From Paenarthrobacter nitroguajacolicus (GTDB taxonomy: Bacteria > Actinomycetota > Actinomycetes > Actinomycetales > Micrococcaceae), in the NCBI RefSeq assembly GCF_007786235.1, contig NZ_VNFK01000005.1, positions 62,001-126,000 of the forward strand: a stretch of 64,000 nucleotides of DNA, given 5' to 3'. Position numbers and translations under genes: made by a program. Below the pieces are notes generated by a model, which was not told where the DNA came from, made no database searches, and saw nothing but the letters and a program-made list of their open reading frames with translations. Each line of letters opens with the position of its first letter. The stretch's first letter is position 1. Below, piece by piece: positions 17,415-26,705 of this stretch.

Positions 17415-18818
17415 TTAACGCTCTGGGACTACCGCTATTTCCACTTTCGCTGGCGGCTTGACCGGCAGGATCACCAAGAGGCCCGCCAGGAGCACCACCA
17501 TGATTCCCAGGATGCCCCAACGCTGGGCTTCGCCTTCTGCGACAAGCGGAGAAGCAATGGTGATGCACAGGGTAAACAGCGTGGGAGCCAGGAAACTGAC
17601 AGCGCGCCCGGTGGTGGCATAGAGGCCGAACAGTTCGCCGGATTCACCGGCGGGTGCCAACCTGGCGAGGTATGCCCGTGAGGACGACTGGGCCGGGCCC
17701 ACGAACAGGCAGAGCAAGAGGCCGAAGACCCAGAAAGTGCTGGAGCCGGGCCAATCGTTACCGAGGAAGACGTAGTCGCCGTTACCCAGGACGAGGATGA
17801 ACGTGCCAGAAATCAGGAGGCCAACCAATGACAGGACGATGACGGCTTTGGGCCCGATCTTGTCATCGAGGAAGCCTCCGATGATGGCCCCCACGGCCGC
17901 CACCACGTTGCCGAAGATGGCGAAGAAAATGACGTCCTTGAGTTCGAAGCCGAAAGTGCCGGCAGCAATGACGCCGCCAAAGGTGAACACCGCAGCCAGG
18001 CCGTCACGGAAAATGGCGCTGGACAGCAGGAAGTAGATGGTGTGGGGGCTTGTCCGGTAGATGGCTCCGATGCGCCGCAACAGCAGCCTGTAGGAGGCAA
18101 GGAAACCCAGCGACGCAGTGTCCTTCTTCACGGATACTTCGGGAACAGCGAACATGACGGGAAGGGCGAAGATGAAGAACCACAGGGCCGAGAAAACAGC
18201 GACGAGCCGGATGTTGAGCGACTCCTCGGTTGACGAACCGAACCAGTCGAAAGAGGGCTGGACAAACAACTGCAGCACCAGCAGCAGTGCCACGATTCCA
18301 CCGAGGTACCCCATGGCCCATCCGAAGCCGCTGACCTTGCCAATGTTCTTGGGCGTGGAAATTTGGGCCAACATGGCGTTGTAGTTGACGCCGGCGAACT
18401 CGAAGAAGACGTTCCCGAGTGCGATCAGGCACACTCCCAGCAGCAGGAATTCGGGCTGCGGGAACACAAAGAAGCACAGCGCCGTAAGAACTGCGGTGGC
18501 AGCGGTGTTGACCCCGAGCCATAGCTTGCGTCGTCCTCCGGCGTCCGAGCGTTGGCCCGTGACTGGTGCCAGCAAGGCGATGGCCAGGCCGGCAACGGCC
18601 AACGCGGCGCCCAGGGCGGCGGAGGCCGCGTCCTCTCCACCGAACGCATTCGACGTGAGGTAGACCGTGAAAACGAAGGTGGTCATGACGGCATTGAACG
18701 CAGCCGAACCCCAGTCCCAGGACGCCCACGCGAGGATCTGTCCCTTCTTGGAAGCGACGGGTCCTGAGGCGAGCTCGGACGTGGGGTGGGAGGCTTCGGG
18801 AACTGCGGCCGCGTTCAT
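17415..18818 (-). CDS. MFS transporter, UMF1/Atg22 family
   Basis: This 467-residue protein has about 12 hydrophobic segments. Its signatures fit the UMF1 (Atg22-like) group: ILAWASWDWGSAAFNAVMTT at TM1, APVTGQRSDAGGRRKLWLG after TM2, and VNYNAMLAQISTPKNIGKVSG in the middle, then QSSSRAYLARLAPAGESGELFGLY. Members move amino acids or other small solutes, with substrates mostly unknown. The ATG at 18818 removes an Arg-rich 34-residue extension that has no ribosome binding site. It is divergent from the mrp operon, about 200 bp away; no clear regulatory repeat was found in that gap. Confidence 0.86.
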   Translation of the reverse strand: MNAAAVPEASHPTSELASGPVASKKGQILAWASWDWGSAAFNAVMTTFVFTVYLTSNAFGGEDAASAALGAALAVAGLAIALLAPVTGQRSDAGGRRKLWLGVNTAATAVLTALCFFVFPQPEFLLLGVCLIALGNVFFEFAGVNYNAMLAQISTPKNIGKVSGFGWAMGYLGGIVALLLVLQLFVQPSFDWFGSSTEESLNIRLVAVFSALWFFIFALPVMFAVPEVSVKKDTASLGFLASYRLLLRRIGAIYRTSPHTIYFLLSSAIFRDGLAAVFTFGGVIAAGTFGFELKDVIFFAIFGNVVAAVGAIIGGFLDDKIGPKAVIVLSLVGLLISGTFILVLGNGDYVFLGNDWPGSSTFWVFGLLLCLFVGPAQSSSRAYLARLAPAGESGELFGLYATTGRAVSFLAPTLFTLCITIASPLVAEGEAQRWGILGIMVVLLAGLLVILPVKPPAKVEIAVVPER

Positions 18819-19020
18819 AGCTTGAATGCTATAGGGCCAGCGGGAACGGCGGGCGGATGATGGGCGGCGTTGTGGAGAACGCGGATTGAAACGTGACCTC
18901 CGACGACGAAAAGTGGCCAAAAACTGTCTGTTCGCCTTGATAAACTAGGTAAACCGAACCCAACGTATGACCGCCTGCTCCAACTTTTGACAATTCGTTC
19001 CTGACTTTGCGGAGATAACA

Positions 19021-22000
19021 GTGATCACAGTTCTCGCCATCACCTTTGTAGCGGCAACTGTGGCGCCCTTGATCTTTCGCAAACTCGGCCGAAACGCGTT
19101 CTACGCATTGGCAGCGGTCCCCGCGGCAGCATTCGTCTGGCTCCTCTTCCAATACGGACCTGTATATTCCGACGGCGGCATAGAAGAAGTCCTGCCGTGG
19201 ATCCCCAGCTTGAAGCTCGAGCTCGCGTTCCGCATGGATCCCTTGGCGTGGGTGATGTCCCTGCTGATCCTCGGCGTTGGATCCTTAGTGCTGGTCTACT
19301 GTGCCCGTTACTTCAAGAACAAGGACGCGGACCTGGGCGGCTTCGGTGCGCAGCTGCTCGCCTTTGCGGGCGCCATGTTTGGTCTGGTGACCTCCGATGA
19401 CCTCCTGATGCTGTTCATCTTCTGGGAGCTCACCACCATCCTGTCCTACCTGCTGATCGGCTATGCCCGCACCCGCTTGGCTGCGCGCCGCTCGGCCCTG
19501 CAGGCGCTCATGGTCACCACCGCGGGCGGCCTCGCCATGCTTGTGGGCCTCATCATCCTGGGCCAGGCTGCCGGAACGTACCGGATCTCGGCCATCCTGG
19601 ACCAAGCCGGAGCGCTCATGACCGGACCCATGGCGGGGGCGGTGACTGCCGCCGTCGTGCTGGTCTTGGCAGGTGCGGTGACCAAATCGGCTCTGGTTCC
19701 GTTCCACTTCTGGCTACCGGGCGCGATGGCAGCCCCCACCCCGGTGAGCGCTTATCTGCACGCTGCTGCCATGGTGAAGGCCGGCATCTACATCGTCGCC
19801 CGACTGGCGCCGGGCTTCTCGGAGTCGCAGTTCTGGCTGCCCGTGGTCCTCGGACTCGGCTTGGCCACCATGCTGGTGGGTGGATACCGGGCCCTTCGCC
19901 AGACTGACATCAAGCTGATCCTCGCCTACGGCACGGTGAGTCAACTGGGCTTCCTCACCATGGTGGTGGGCCTGGGCCGTCCCGATGCCGCCCTGGCAGG
20001 GCTCGGGCTGCTGCTGGCCCACGGCCTGTTCAAAGCCGCCCTGTTCCTGGTGGTGGGCATCATCGACCACCAATCCGGGACCCGCGATATCCGCAAACTC
20101 TCCGGTGTCTTCCGTTCTTCGCGGGCTCTTGGCGTCGTGGCGGCAATTGCCGCCGCATCGATGGCTGGAGTGCCACCGCTGGCAGGTTTTGTCGCCAAAG
20201 AGTCGGTGTTCGAGGCGTTCGTCCACTACGGCACTGGCGACGACGCTCCGGCCTGGGGCATCTGGATCCTGGTGGGCTTGGTGATCGGCTCCATCCTCAC
20301 CTTCGCCTACAGCGCCCGTTTCATGTGGGGCGCGTTTGCCACGAAACCGGGAGTGGAACCCACACCGTTCAAACCCATCAAGCCGGCGTTCCTCGCCGCC
20401 CCGGCCATCCTCAGTTTCCTCACCATCGTGTACGGCCTCTGGCCGGCGCCTGTGGACACGTGGATCCAGCCTTATGCGGCGTTGTTCGCCGATCGTCCTG
20501 ACGCCGTCGACGCCGGACACCTGGCTTTGTGGCATGGCCTCACCCCGGCGCTGGGACTGACGGCGATCACGTTCGCGGCAGGTGCCGCGATGTTCTATGG
20601 CCGCAACCTCGTCTCCCGCGCCCAAGGCCTGGTCCCCGACTGGGTGGATGGCGACCGCGCCTACCAACACACGATTGGCGCCCTGGACGATGTAGCCGTG
20701 TGGGTCACCGGCCGCACCCAGCGTGGTTCTCTGTACTTCTACCTGGCAGTGATCCTCACCGTCGCCTTCGCTGTACCGGCCACCGCTTTGATCGTGGCCA
20801 ACAAGCCCTTGCCGGACGGCATCTACTTCATCGACCCGAACTCCCCGCTGCAGATGGTGGCCGGTGCCGGAATCGTGGTGGGCGCGCTGGCTGCCGTCCG
20901 CGCCAACAAACGTTTCCTTGCCGTCCTCATGGTGTCCGTCACGGGCTACGGCATCGCGCTCATGTTCGCCCTGCAGGGCGCTCCGGACCTTGCCCTCACG
21001 CAGATGCTCGTGGAAACCATCGTGCTGGTAGCCTTTGTGCTCGCCATGCGCAGCCTGCCCGCTGAGCTCAGGGACCGGACCGGTGGCAGGCTCCGGGTGA
21101 TCCGCGTGATCATCGGCGCGGCCTTCGGCATCACCATGATCTTCGTGGCCATCTACGCCATGGGCGCCCGCGTTGCCACCCCCATTTCACTCGACTTCCC
21201 GCGCTTGGCCTACGAGGGCGGCGGCGGGCTGAACGTAGTGAACGTGACGCTCGTGGACATTCGCGCCTGGGATACGTTCGGCGAAATTTCCGTACTGGCG
21301 ATTGCCGCAACGGGCGTGGCCAGCCTGATCTTCGTCCGAAGCCGCGGCGACCGCATCAAGACCTCGGAAGCAGTGCCGGAAGGCAGCGTGGGGCGCCGCA
21401 CCGACGTCGACCGTGGTTCCCGCGACGGAGCCACGCTGGCCGTGGCGAAGAAGTTCACCGACGTCAGCCGTGACGCGTGGCTGGTGGCCGGTCGCACGCT
21501 GGCACCCGAACGGCGATCGATCATCTTCGAAGTGGTCACCAGGCTGATCTTCCACTCCATGATCGTCTTCTCCATCTATCTGCTCCTTGCCGGGCACAAC
21601 CTGCCTGGCGGCGGTTTCGCAGGCGGCCTGACCGCAGGCCTGGCCCTCACCATCCGCTATTTGGCCGGCGGCCGGTTTGAGTTGAGTGAGGCAGCGACCG
21701 TCAGTGCCGGAACGCTGCTGGGGACGGGACTTGCGACGGCGGCAGCGTCCGGTGTGGTGCCGCTGTTCCTGGGCGGGCAGGTGTTCCAGAGCGCCATCAT
21801 CGAGTTCTGGTTGCCCGTGTTCGGAGACGTCAAATTCGTCACGTCCACCATCTTCGATATCGGTGTCTACATCGTGGTGGTGGGATTGGCGCTGGACGTC
21901 CTCCGCAGCCTCGGTGCCGAAATCGACGAACACTTTGAAGGCAAGGGCGCACCCCTCGCAGAAGAAGAAGACGCCGCTGACCATTCCGTGCTGGCCGGCG

Positions 22001-22041
22001 AGGCCGCTGAGTCCGCGGCGTCCGGGAAAGGTACCGCATGA
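19021..22041 (+). CDS. mrpA: Na+/H+ antiporter subunit A, fused to MrpB-like domain
   Basis: The 1006-residue protein is the large Mrp subunit. The N-terminal part resembles NuoL (LLMLFIFWELTTILSYLLIG with the conserved TM Glu, LVPFHFWLPGAMAAPTPVSA, KLILAYGTVSQLGF). The C-terminal part carries an MrpB-type module (LIFHSMIVFSIYLLLAGHN, LPGGGFAGGLTAGLAL). A separate mrpB gene is therefore absent, and the operon runs A/B fusion, C, D, E, F, G. The complex extrudes Na+ or K+ for H+ and supports pH and salt tolerance. The GTG start has GGAG six bases upstream. The end overlaps mrpC by four bases. Confidence 0.95.
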   Translation: MITVLAITFVAATVAPLIFRKLGRNAFYALAAVPAAAFVWLLFQYGPVYSDGGIEEVLPWIPSLKLELAFRMDPLAWVMSLLILGVGSLVLVYCARYFKNKDADLGGFGAQLLAFAGAMFGLVTSDDLLMLFIFWELTTILSYLLIGYARTRLAARRSALQALMVTTAGGLAMLVGLIILGQAAGTYRISAILDQAGALMTGPMAGAVTAAVVLVLAGAVTKSALVPFHFWLPGAMAAPTPVSAYLHAAAMVKAGIYIVARLAPGFSESQFWLPVVLGLGLATMLVGGYRALRQTDIKLILAYGTVSQLGFLTMVVGLGRPDAALAGLGLLLAHGLFKAALFLVVGIIDHQSGTRDIRKLSGVFRSSRALGVVAAIAAASMAGVPPLAGFVAKESVFEAFVHYGTGDDAPAWGIWILVGLVIGSILTFAYSARFMWGAFATKPGVEPTPFKPIKPAFLAAPAILSFLTIVYGLWPAPVDTWIQPYAALFADRPDAVDAGHLALWHGLTPALGLTAITFAAGAAMFYGRNLVSRAQGLVPDWVDGDRAYQHTIGALDDVAVWVTGRTQRGSLYFYLAVILTVAFAVPATALIVANKPLPDGIYFIDPNSPLQMVAGAGIVVGALAAVRANKRFLAVLMVSVTGYGIALMFALQGAPDLALTQMLVETIVLVAFVLAMRSLPAELRDRTGGRLRVIRVIIGAAFGITMIFVAIYAMGARVATPISLDFPRLAYEGGGGLNVVNVTLVDIRAWDTFGEISVLAIAATGVASLIFVRSRGDRIKTSEAVPEGSVGRRTDVDRGSRDGATLAVAKKFTDVSRDAWLVAGRTLAPERRSIIFEVVTRLIFHSMIVFSIYLLLAGHNLPGGGFAGGLTAGLALTIRYLAGGRFELSEAATVSAGTLLGTGLATAAASGVVPLFLGGQVFQSAIIEFWLPVFGDVKFVTSTIFDIGVYIVVVGLALDVLRSLGAEIDEHFEGKGAPLAEEEDAADHSVLAGEAAESAASGKGTA

Positions 22042-22538
22042 GCATCAACCTGACCCTGCTGATCGTCATGGGCGTCCTGTACGCCTGCGGCATCTACCTG
22101 ATCCTGGAACGCAGCCTGACCCGCGTGCTGTTGGGATTGATGTTGCTGGCCAATGCCACCAACATCCTGATCCTGAGCACTGGGGGATACGCCGGGCTAG
22201 CACCCTTGTTCGACAAGGAAACCGGCCCTGATGCCTACAGTGATCCCCTGCCCCAGGCACTGATCCTGACGTCGATCGTCATTTCCTTCGCGGTGACGGC
22301 GTTCATGCTGGGCATCATTTACCGCACCTGGGTCCTCGCCCGCCAGGACGAGATCCAGGACGACCTTGAGGACGTCCGCGTGGCCAAGACTCCCAGCTTC
22401 GATGCGGAGGACGACGCGATCGTGCCCCTGGAAACCTCGGAGTTCGCGATTACACCGTCCAACACCTCGGACCACGGCCACCCGGAAGCCACAGAAACCC
22501 CCAACACGGCATCAACCCAGGAAGGAGGCAGCGCGTGA
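22038..22538 (+). CDS. mrpC: Na+/H+ antiporter subunit C
   Basis: This 166-residue protein is a NuoK homologue with three membrane segments (LTLLIVMGVLYACGIYLIL, LIGLMLLANATNILIL-like, and ALILTSIVISFAVTAFMLG). A longer than usual acidic C-terminal tail follows. It overlaps mrpA (ATGA) and mrpD (GTGA), so stoichiometric coupled translation is likely. Confidence 0.94.
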   Translation: MSINLTLLIVMGVLYACGIYLILERSLTRVLLGLMLLANATNILILSTGGYAGLAPLFDKETGPDAYSDPLPQALILTSIVISFAVTAFMLGIIYRTWVLARQDEIQDDLEDVRVAKTPSFDAEDDAIVPLETSEFAITPSNTSDHGHPEATETPNTASTQEGGSA

Positions 22539-24118
22539 ACCTTGCGAACCTGTCGCCGCTAGCTGTCCTCCTACCGATTCTGGGTGCTGCCCTCGCGTTC
22601 CTGCTCATCAGGCACCACTCTGCGCAGCGGATGGTCAGCATCGGCATCCTGAGCGCGACCCTCCTGCTGGAGTGCCTGCTGCTGATCTCCGTGTGGAACG
22701 GTGGCACCACGTCCGTGACTCTGGGTGGTTGGTTGCCGCCGTGGGGCGTTGTCCTGGTGGTGGACCAGTTCTCCTCCCTCATGCTGGTGGTTTCCACCGT
22801 GGTGAGCCTCGCCGTCCTGATCTACGCCACCGGCCAAGGCATGGCTGACGGAGACCAGGAAGCGCCGGTCTCGATTTTCCACCCCACCTACCTGATCCTG
22901 GTGGCAGGCGTGTCCAACGCCTTCCTCACAGGCGACCTCTTCAACCTCTATGTCGGCTTCGAAATCCTGCTGACGGCAAGCTACGTGCTCATGACCTTGG
23001 GAGGGACGGGTCCGCGCATTCGTGCGGGTGTCACCTACGTGGTGGTTTCCGTGGTGTCCTCCGTGTTGTTCCTCGTAGCCATTGCCATGATCTATGGCGC
23101 CACCGGAACCATCACCATGGCGGACCTGGCCATCAAGCTCGCCGAACTGGACCAAGGCACGCAGAACCTCCTGCACGTGATGCTGTTGGTGGCCTTCGGC
23201 ATCAAGGCCGCTGTGTTCCCATTGTCCTTCTGGCTGCCTGACTCCTACCCCACGGCGCCGGCGCCGGTCACCGCGGTGTTTGCCGGGCTGCTGACCAAAG
23301 TGGGCGTCTATGCCATGGTCCGCACGGAGACACTCCTGTTCCCGGGGGACACCCTGAACGTCCCCTTGATGGTGGTGGCGCTCCTTACCATGGTGGTCGG
23401 TATTCTGGGCGCCCTGGCCCAGAGCGACATCAAACGTCTCCTGTCCTTCACCTTGGTCAGCCACATCGGGTACATGGTGTTCGGTTTGGCGATGAGCTCG
23501 GTGGCGGGGTTGGGTTCAGCCGTCTTCTACGTGGCGCACCACATCACCGTGCAAACCAGCCTGTTCCTGGTCACGGGTCTCATAGAGCGACGTGGCGGCA
23601 GCTCGTCCATTGACCGATTGGGCGGCTTGGCCAAGTTGTCTCCGCTTCTGGCTTTGCTGTTCTTTGTCCCGGCAATGAACCTGGCCGGCATTCCGCCCTT
23701 CTCCGGGTTCCTGGGCAAGTTGGGTCTGTTGCAGGCCGGAGTGGAGTTGGGGACACCCCTGGCCATCGTGCTGGTGGTGGGCGGCGTAGTCACCAGCCTG
23801 CTGACTCTGCTGGCGATCGCCCGTGTGTGGAACAGGGCCTTCTGGCGGAAGCCCGAGGACGCCGAGTTCCCCGACCCCGTGCTGAAGGCTACCGGCAACG
23901 TCGGCGTGCTGCCCCGGACAATGGTGGGTTCCACGGCCGGCCTGGTCATATTTGGCGTCGCCCTGACGGTCTTCGCCGGACCGCTCTTCCAGGTGGCAGA
24001 CGGTTCCGCCCGCATCATGCTGGACCGATCCGCCTACATCCATTCGGTCCTGGGCGATTCCGTCGAGGTGCCGCCCCTTGCACAAACGGATGAAGTGCAG
24101 ACGGGTGATGCCAAATGA
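22535..24118 (+). CDS. mrpD: Na+/H+ antiporter subunit D
   Basis: The 527-residue protein is a NuoN/NuoM-like subunit of the Mrp complex. About 14 membrane segments include FLTGDLFNLYVGFEILLTAS with the key Glu, KAAVFPLSFWLPDSYPTAPA with the conserved Lys, and DIKRLLSFTLVSHIGYMVFG. It forms one of the ion-translocating modules. The GTG start overlaps the mrpC stop, and the end overlaps mrpE by four bases. Confidence 0.95.
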   Translation: MNLANLSPLAVLLPILGAALAFLLIRHHSAQRMVSIGILSATLLLECLLLISVWNGGTTSVTLGGWLPPWGVVLVVDQFSSLMLVVSTVVSLAVLIYATGQGMADGDQEAPVSIFHPTYLILVAGVSNAFLTGDLFNLYVGFEILLTASYVLMTLGGTGPRIRAGVTYVVVSVVSSVLFLVAIAMIYGATGTITMADLAIKLAELDQGTQNLLHVMLLVAFGIKAAVFPLSFWLPDSYPTAPAPVTAVFAGLLTKVGVYAMVRTETLLFPGDTLNVPLMVVALLTMVVGILGALAQSDIKRLLSFTLVSHIGYMVFGLAMSSVAGLGSAVFYVAHHITVQTSLFLVTGLIERRGGSSSIDRLGGLAKLSPLLALLFFVPAMNLAGIPPFSGFLGKLGLLQAGVELGTPLAIVLVVGGVVTSLLTLLAIARVWNRAFWRKPEDAEFPDPVLKATGNVGVLPRTMVGSTAGLVIFGVALTVFAGPLFQVADGSARIMLDRSAYIHSVLGDSVEVPPLAQTDEVQTGDAK

Positions 24119-24681
24119 GCCGCAAACCGATTTCGTTCCGCACCGAACTGCCACTGCTCATCTGGTTGGTGATTGTCTGGGGCGCTCTGTGGCGGGACTT
24201 CAGCCCCGGCAACCTGCTGTTTGGTGCCCTGATCGCAGTGCTGGTGGCCAAGTTCTTCTACCTCCCACCCGTGGAACTGAGCGGCAGGTTCAACATCCTG
24301 CGCGCCATTCCCTTTGCCCTGATGTTCCTCGCCAAAGTTGTGGCAGCGAGCTTCGTGGTGCTGTACCTGGCGGTGGCCAAAGGCCCGAAGGTGCGCAGCG
24401 CCGTCGTCGCTGTTCCGCTGCGGAGCCATTCGGACCTCATGGTGACCGCCACCGGGCACGTCATTTCCCTGATTCCCGGCTCCCTGGTGGTGGAAGTGGA
24501 CCGTTCAACGTCAACGCTTTACCTGCACGCGCTGAACATCTATGAAGAAGCCGACATCGACAAGATCCGGCAGGAAACCCAGAACATCGAAGCGGGACTG
24601 ATCCGCATCATGGGTACTCGTGAAGAAGTCGACGCGCTTAGGGCTGAAGCGCGTCCCGGCATGGAAGGGGCAACGCAGTGA
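24115..24681 (+). CDS. mrpE: Na+/H+ antiporter subunit E
   Basis: The 188-residue protein has two or three N-terminal membrane segments (LLIWLVIVWGALWRDFSPGN, IPFALMFLAKVVAASFVVLY) and a cytoplasmic domain with SLIPGSLVVEVDRSTSTLYLH, the usual MrpE signature. Four-base overlaps link it to mrpD and mrpF. A C-terminal acidic extension after about residue 150 is longer than in the shortest family members. Confidence 0.93.
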   Translation: MSRKPISFRTELPLLIWLVIVWGALWRDFSPGNLLFGALIAVLVAKFFYLPPVELSGRFNILRAIPFALMFLAKVVAASFVVLYLAVAKGPKVRSAVVAVPLRSHSDLMVTATGHVISLIPGSLVVEVDRSTSTLYLHALNIYEEADIDKIRQETQNIEAGLIRIMGTREEVDALRAEARPGMEGATQ

Positions 24682-24956
24682 AGGAATTCGTCCTGGTGGC
24701 CACGGCTGTCATCCTGAGTTTGGCTGCGGCAGGCGCGATTGTCCGCATCGCCATCGGACCGTCCCTGCTGGACCGCGTTCTGGCGTCCGACGTGTTGCTG
24801 GCCATTCTCGGCGCCGCGCTTGCCGTGGATATGGCGATGAACCGGCACCTCAACAACCTGATGCTGCTGGTGGCCCTAGCGGTGATTGGGTTCATCGGCT
24901 CGGTGACGGTTGCCCGGTTCGTGGCCGAGCGGAGGGAACAGAACAATGAGTCCTGA
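24678..24956 (+). CDS. mrpF: Na+/H+ antiporter subunit F
   Basis: This 92-residue protein has three hydrophobic helices and the MrpF signature RIAIGPSLLDRVLASDVL with the conserved Asp in the middle of the second segment. Its GTG start overlaps the mrpE stop (GTGA), and mrpG starts inside its 3' end. Confidence 0.93.
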   Translation: MKEFVLVATAVILSLAAAGAIVRIAIGPSLLDRVLASDVLLAILGAALAVDMAMNRHLNNLMLLVALAVIGFIGSVTVARFVAERREQNNES

Positions 24957-25338
24957 CGCCACCGGCGTGGATGCCGTCATTGATGTTGTGACCGCTGTGT
25001 TCTTGGTGGTGGGTGCCCTGATGTCCCTCGGCGCGGCCGTGGGCCTGCTGCGCTTCCCGGACCTCATGAGCCGCATGCACGCCGCCACCAAACCGCAGGT
25101 CCTGGGGTTGTTCCTCATGCTGGCGGCGATCGGCCTGCAGATGCGGACGTGGTGGGTATGGCCTGTCCTGGTGGTGGCGTGGATTTTCCAGCTGCTGACG
25201 GCCCCCGTCTCTGCGCACATGGTGGGGCGCTCTGCCTACCGCACCAAGCACGGGCACCGCGAGATGCTCACCAAAGATGAGCTTGAGGCCGTCGTCCAGC
25301 GGGCAGCAGCGGGCCAGGAACCCGCGAACGACCGCTGA
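24946..25338 (+). CDS. mrpG: Na+/H+ antiporter subunit G
   Basis: The 131-residue protein shows the MrpG pattern: three membrane helices, SLGAAVGLLRFPDLMSRMHA ATK after the first helix, and a polar C-terminal tail. The ATG at 24946 has GGAGGG upstream; a start 12 codons earlier would overlap mrpF further and lacks a binding site. It is the last gene of the operon and is followed by a terminator. Confidence 0.93.
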   Translation: MSPDATGVDAVIDVVTAVFLVVGALMSLGAAVGLLRFPDLMSRMHAATKPQVLGLFLMLAAIGLQMRTWWVWPVLVVAWIFQLLTAPVSAHMVGRSAYRTKHGHREMLTKDELEAVVQRAAAGQEPANDR

Positions 25339-25350
25339 ACCGCCCATAAA

Positions 25351-25383
25351 AAAGCGCGGGCCCACCAAGGTGGCCCGCGCTTT
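25351..25383. terminator. Bidirectional terminator after mrp operon
   Basis: A 12-bp stem (AAAGCGCGGGCC with GGCCCGCGCTTT) and a short loop are flanked by A residues on the left and T residues on the right. It lies between mrpG and the convergent DUF4235 gene. Confidence 0.9.
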
Positions 25384-25399
25384 GTTGTCCGGATGGTTC

Positions 25400-25660
25400 C
25401 TAGACGATGTCCTGGGATTTGGCGAAGCGTGCGATGGCACGCTGCGTGCCACGGCTGGCAAGGACCTGGATGAGGGTACTGACGAACGCGGAAATCAGTG
25501 CGAAGGTCAGGGCCGAGCGCAGGCTTGTTTCCATGTCATCGTTGCCTACGGGTGGCTTGTTGCCAGTGGCCTTTTCCCACCCTTTGTTGACGAGTTTGGT
25601 TCCGACGAAGCCTGCTCCGAGGCTTACTCCGGCACCCAGCAGCTTGAAGAAGAGGTTCAT
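25400..25660 (-). CDS. DUF4235 domain-containing membrane protein
   Basis: The 86-residue protein matches DUF4235: an N-terminal hydrophobic stretch with FFKLLGAGVSLGAGFVGTKL, a WEKATGNKPP linker, and a second amphipathic/hydrophobic segment LRSALTFALISAFVSTLIQV. It has two predicted membrane segments. Function is unknown. GGGGA precedes the ATG. Confidence 0.88.
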   Translation of the reverse strand: MNLFFKLLGAGVSLGAGFVGTKLVNKGWEKATGNKPPVGNDDMETSLRSALTFALISAFVSTLIQVLASRGTQRAIARFAKSQDIV

Positions 25661-25696
25661 GTCCCCAGCCTAGCTGTAAAGGCCGGGGGAACACTG

Positions 25697-26374
25697 CTAG
25701 CGCCGGCTTTCCCGTTCCTTCAAAAACGCAGCCATGGAACCCTCCGGTGCCAGCACGGGGACCACAGCATGTTCGGCGGACCACATCGCCTCCACAGAAC
25801 CAAACCCGGCGATTTCCTTCAGCAGGTAGTAGGTGGGCGGCATCAGCTGCAGGGTGCCGGCAGCCTCGGCTTCCAGGATTCCGTTCACAGGCATCCACAG
25901 GGATTGCCACGCTTCCGTGGTTTGGTGCTGTGGCTCGGCTCCCGGCAAAGGCTTGGCGACGTAGAAATAGGTATCGAAGCGCTTGGGCATGTCCGTAGGG
26001 GTGATCCAGTTGGCCCAAGGACGGAGATCCGAGGCGTCGATGCTCAGGCCGGCTTCCTCCTGGACCTCCCGGACGGCAGCTGTGAGTACCATTGCTGCAG
26101 CGTCGGGATCCGTGCCGATGGAGCTCTGGTGCCAGTCCGCCGCGTGGGCCTGCAGGAGTTCGGTGGGGTAGTCCCACCCGGATTGATCCGCGGCGTCCAC
26201 CCGTCCTCCGGGGAAGACCACCATCCCGGCAGCGAAGTCCATGGTGCTGACCCTGTGCTGGACGAAGGCCTCGAGCCCGTCCGCGGTGTCGCGAAGCAGG
26301 ATGACGCTGGCAGCAAGCCGGGGTTCGGGCACGGGTTTGGTTCCTGGAAGTCCTGAGCCGGGAATGTCCGTCAT
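25697..26374 (-). CDS. NUDIX hydrolase
   Basis: This 225-residue protein has a NUDIX fold with an interrupted Nudix box: VFPGGRVDAADQ and then, after an insert of about 35 residues, VREVQEEAGLSID, which carries the metal-binding REXXEE core. Family members cleave nucleoside diphosphates linked to another moiety, and coenzyme A-type or sugar nucleotides are possible substrates. The ATG at 26374 follows AAAGGGG. The frame remains open far upstream, but that part runs antisense to the TPP riboswitch and is not coding. Confidence 0.86.
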   Translation of the reverse strand: MTDIPGSGLPGTKPVPEPRLAASVILLRDTADGLEAFVQHRVSTMDFAAGMVVFPGGRVDAADQSGWDYPTELLQAHAADWHQSSIGTDPDAAAMVLTAAVREVQEEAGLSIDASDLRPWANWITPTDMPKRFDTYFYVAKPLPGAEPQHQTTEAWQSLWMPVNGILEAEAAGTLQLMPPTYYLLKEIAGFGSVEAMWSAEHAVVPVLAPEGSMAAFLKERESRR

Positions 26375-26497
26375 GAAAATGTGCCCCTTTGCTGCGGTCG
26401 GATCTGCTGGTCCATTCTCGCAGGATTGTGACCGGGCCCCAGCGCCGGCCACACGCGCAGGTGTAAACTGAACCAGCCCATCAGGGCAGATTGATAA

Positions 26498-26615
26498 CGA
26501 CAGGGGAGCGCCGCCGTCGAATCCTGCAGGAATGCGGGAGACGCGAGGGCGCTGAGAGTGCGGACAGCCGCAGACCCTCGAACCTGATCCGGTTAGTACC
26601 GGCGCAAGGGAGTCG
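26498..26615 (+). ncRNA. TPP riboswitch (THI element)
   Basis: The conserved TPP aptamer elements appear in order: GGGGAGC after the P1 5' strand CGAC, an extended P3 arm, CTGAGA at 26552-26557, ACCCTCGAACCTGATCCGG from 26574, then GTACCGGCGCAAGGGAGTCG closing P1 with GTCG at 26612-26615. Thiamine pyrophosphate binding would lower expression of the transporter genes. The P3 arm is long and GC-rich, as is common in Actinobacteria. Confidence 0.96.
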
Positions 26616-26679
26616 AGCTTCTCAGAGTGTCCGGATCCGGGCGGCGCAGGCCGGCTGGGGAATCCGGGGAGCACTTTCC

Positions 26680-26698
26680 CCTCCTGTACCTCAGGAGG
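26680..26698 (+). promoter_or_regulatory. Shine-Dalgarno-sequestering hairpin of the TPP riboswitch
   Basis: CCTCCTG at 26680-26686 pairs perfectly with CAGGAGG at 26692-26698 around a five-base loop. The second arm contains the AGGAGG ribosome binding site, seven bases before the ykoE ATG. No T-run follows, so translational rather than transcriptional control is the likely output. Confidence 0.8.
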
Positions 26699-26705
26699 CA
26701 GAAAA

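Larger units (their letters stand above)
26375..26705. other. Regulatory intergenic region between NUDIX gene and thiamine transporter operon
   Basis: No gene lies in this 331-bp stretch. It holds the divergent promoters (not resolved), the TPP aptamer at about 26498-26615 and a hairpin that masks the ribosome binding site at 26680-26698. Between the aptamer and the hairpin are GC-rich segments that could form an alternative stem. Confidence 0.8.

Noticed and set aside
18819..19020. Riboswitch or operator upstream of the mrp operon
   Set aside because: A TTGACA-like hexamer is present at 18987, but no well-placed -10 box, dyad or known RNA motif could be recognised.
25277..26356. Open frame of 359 codons on the plus strand across the DUF4235 and NUDIX genes
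   Set aside because: Antisense to two genes with clear family motifs, and it crosses a terminator.
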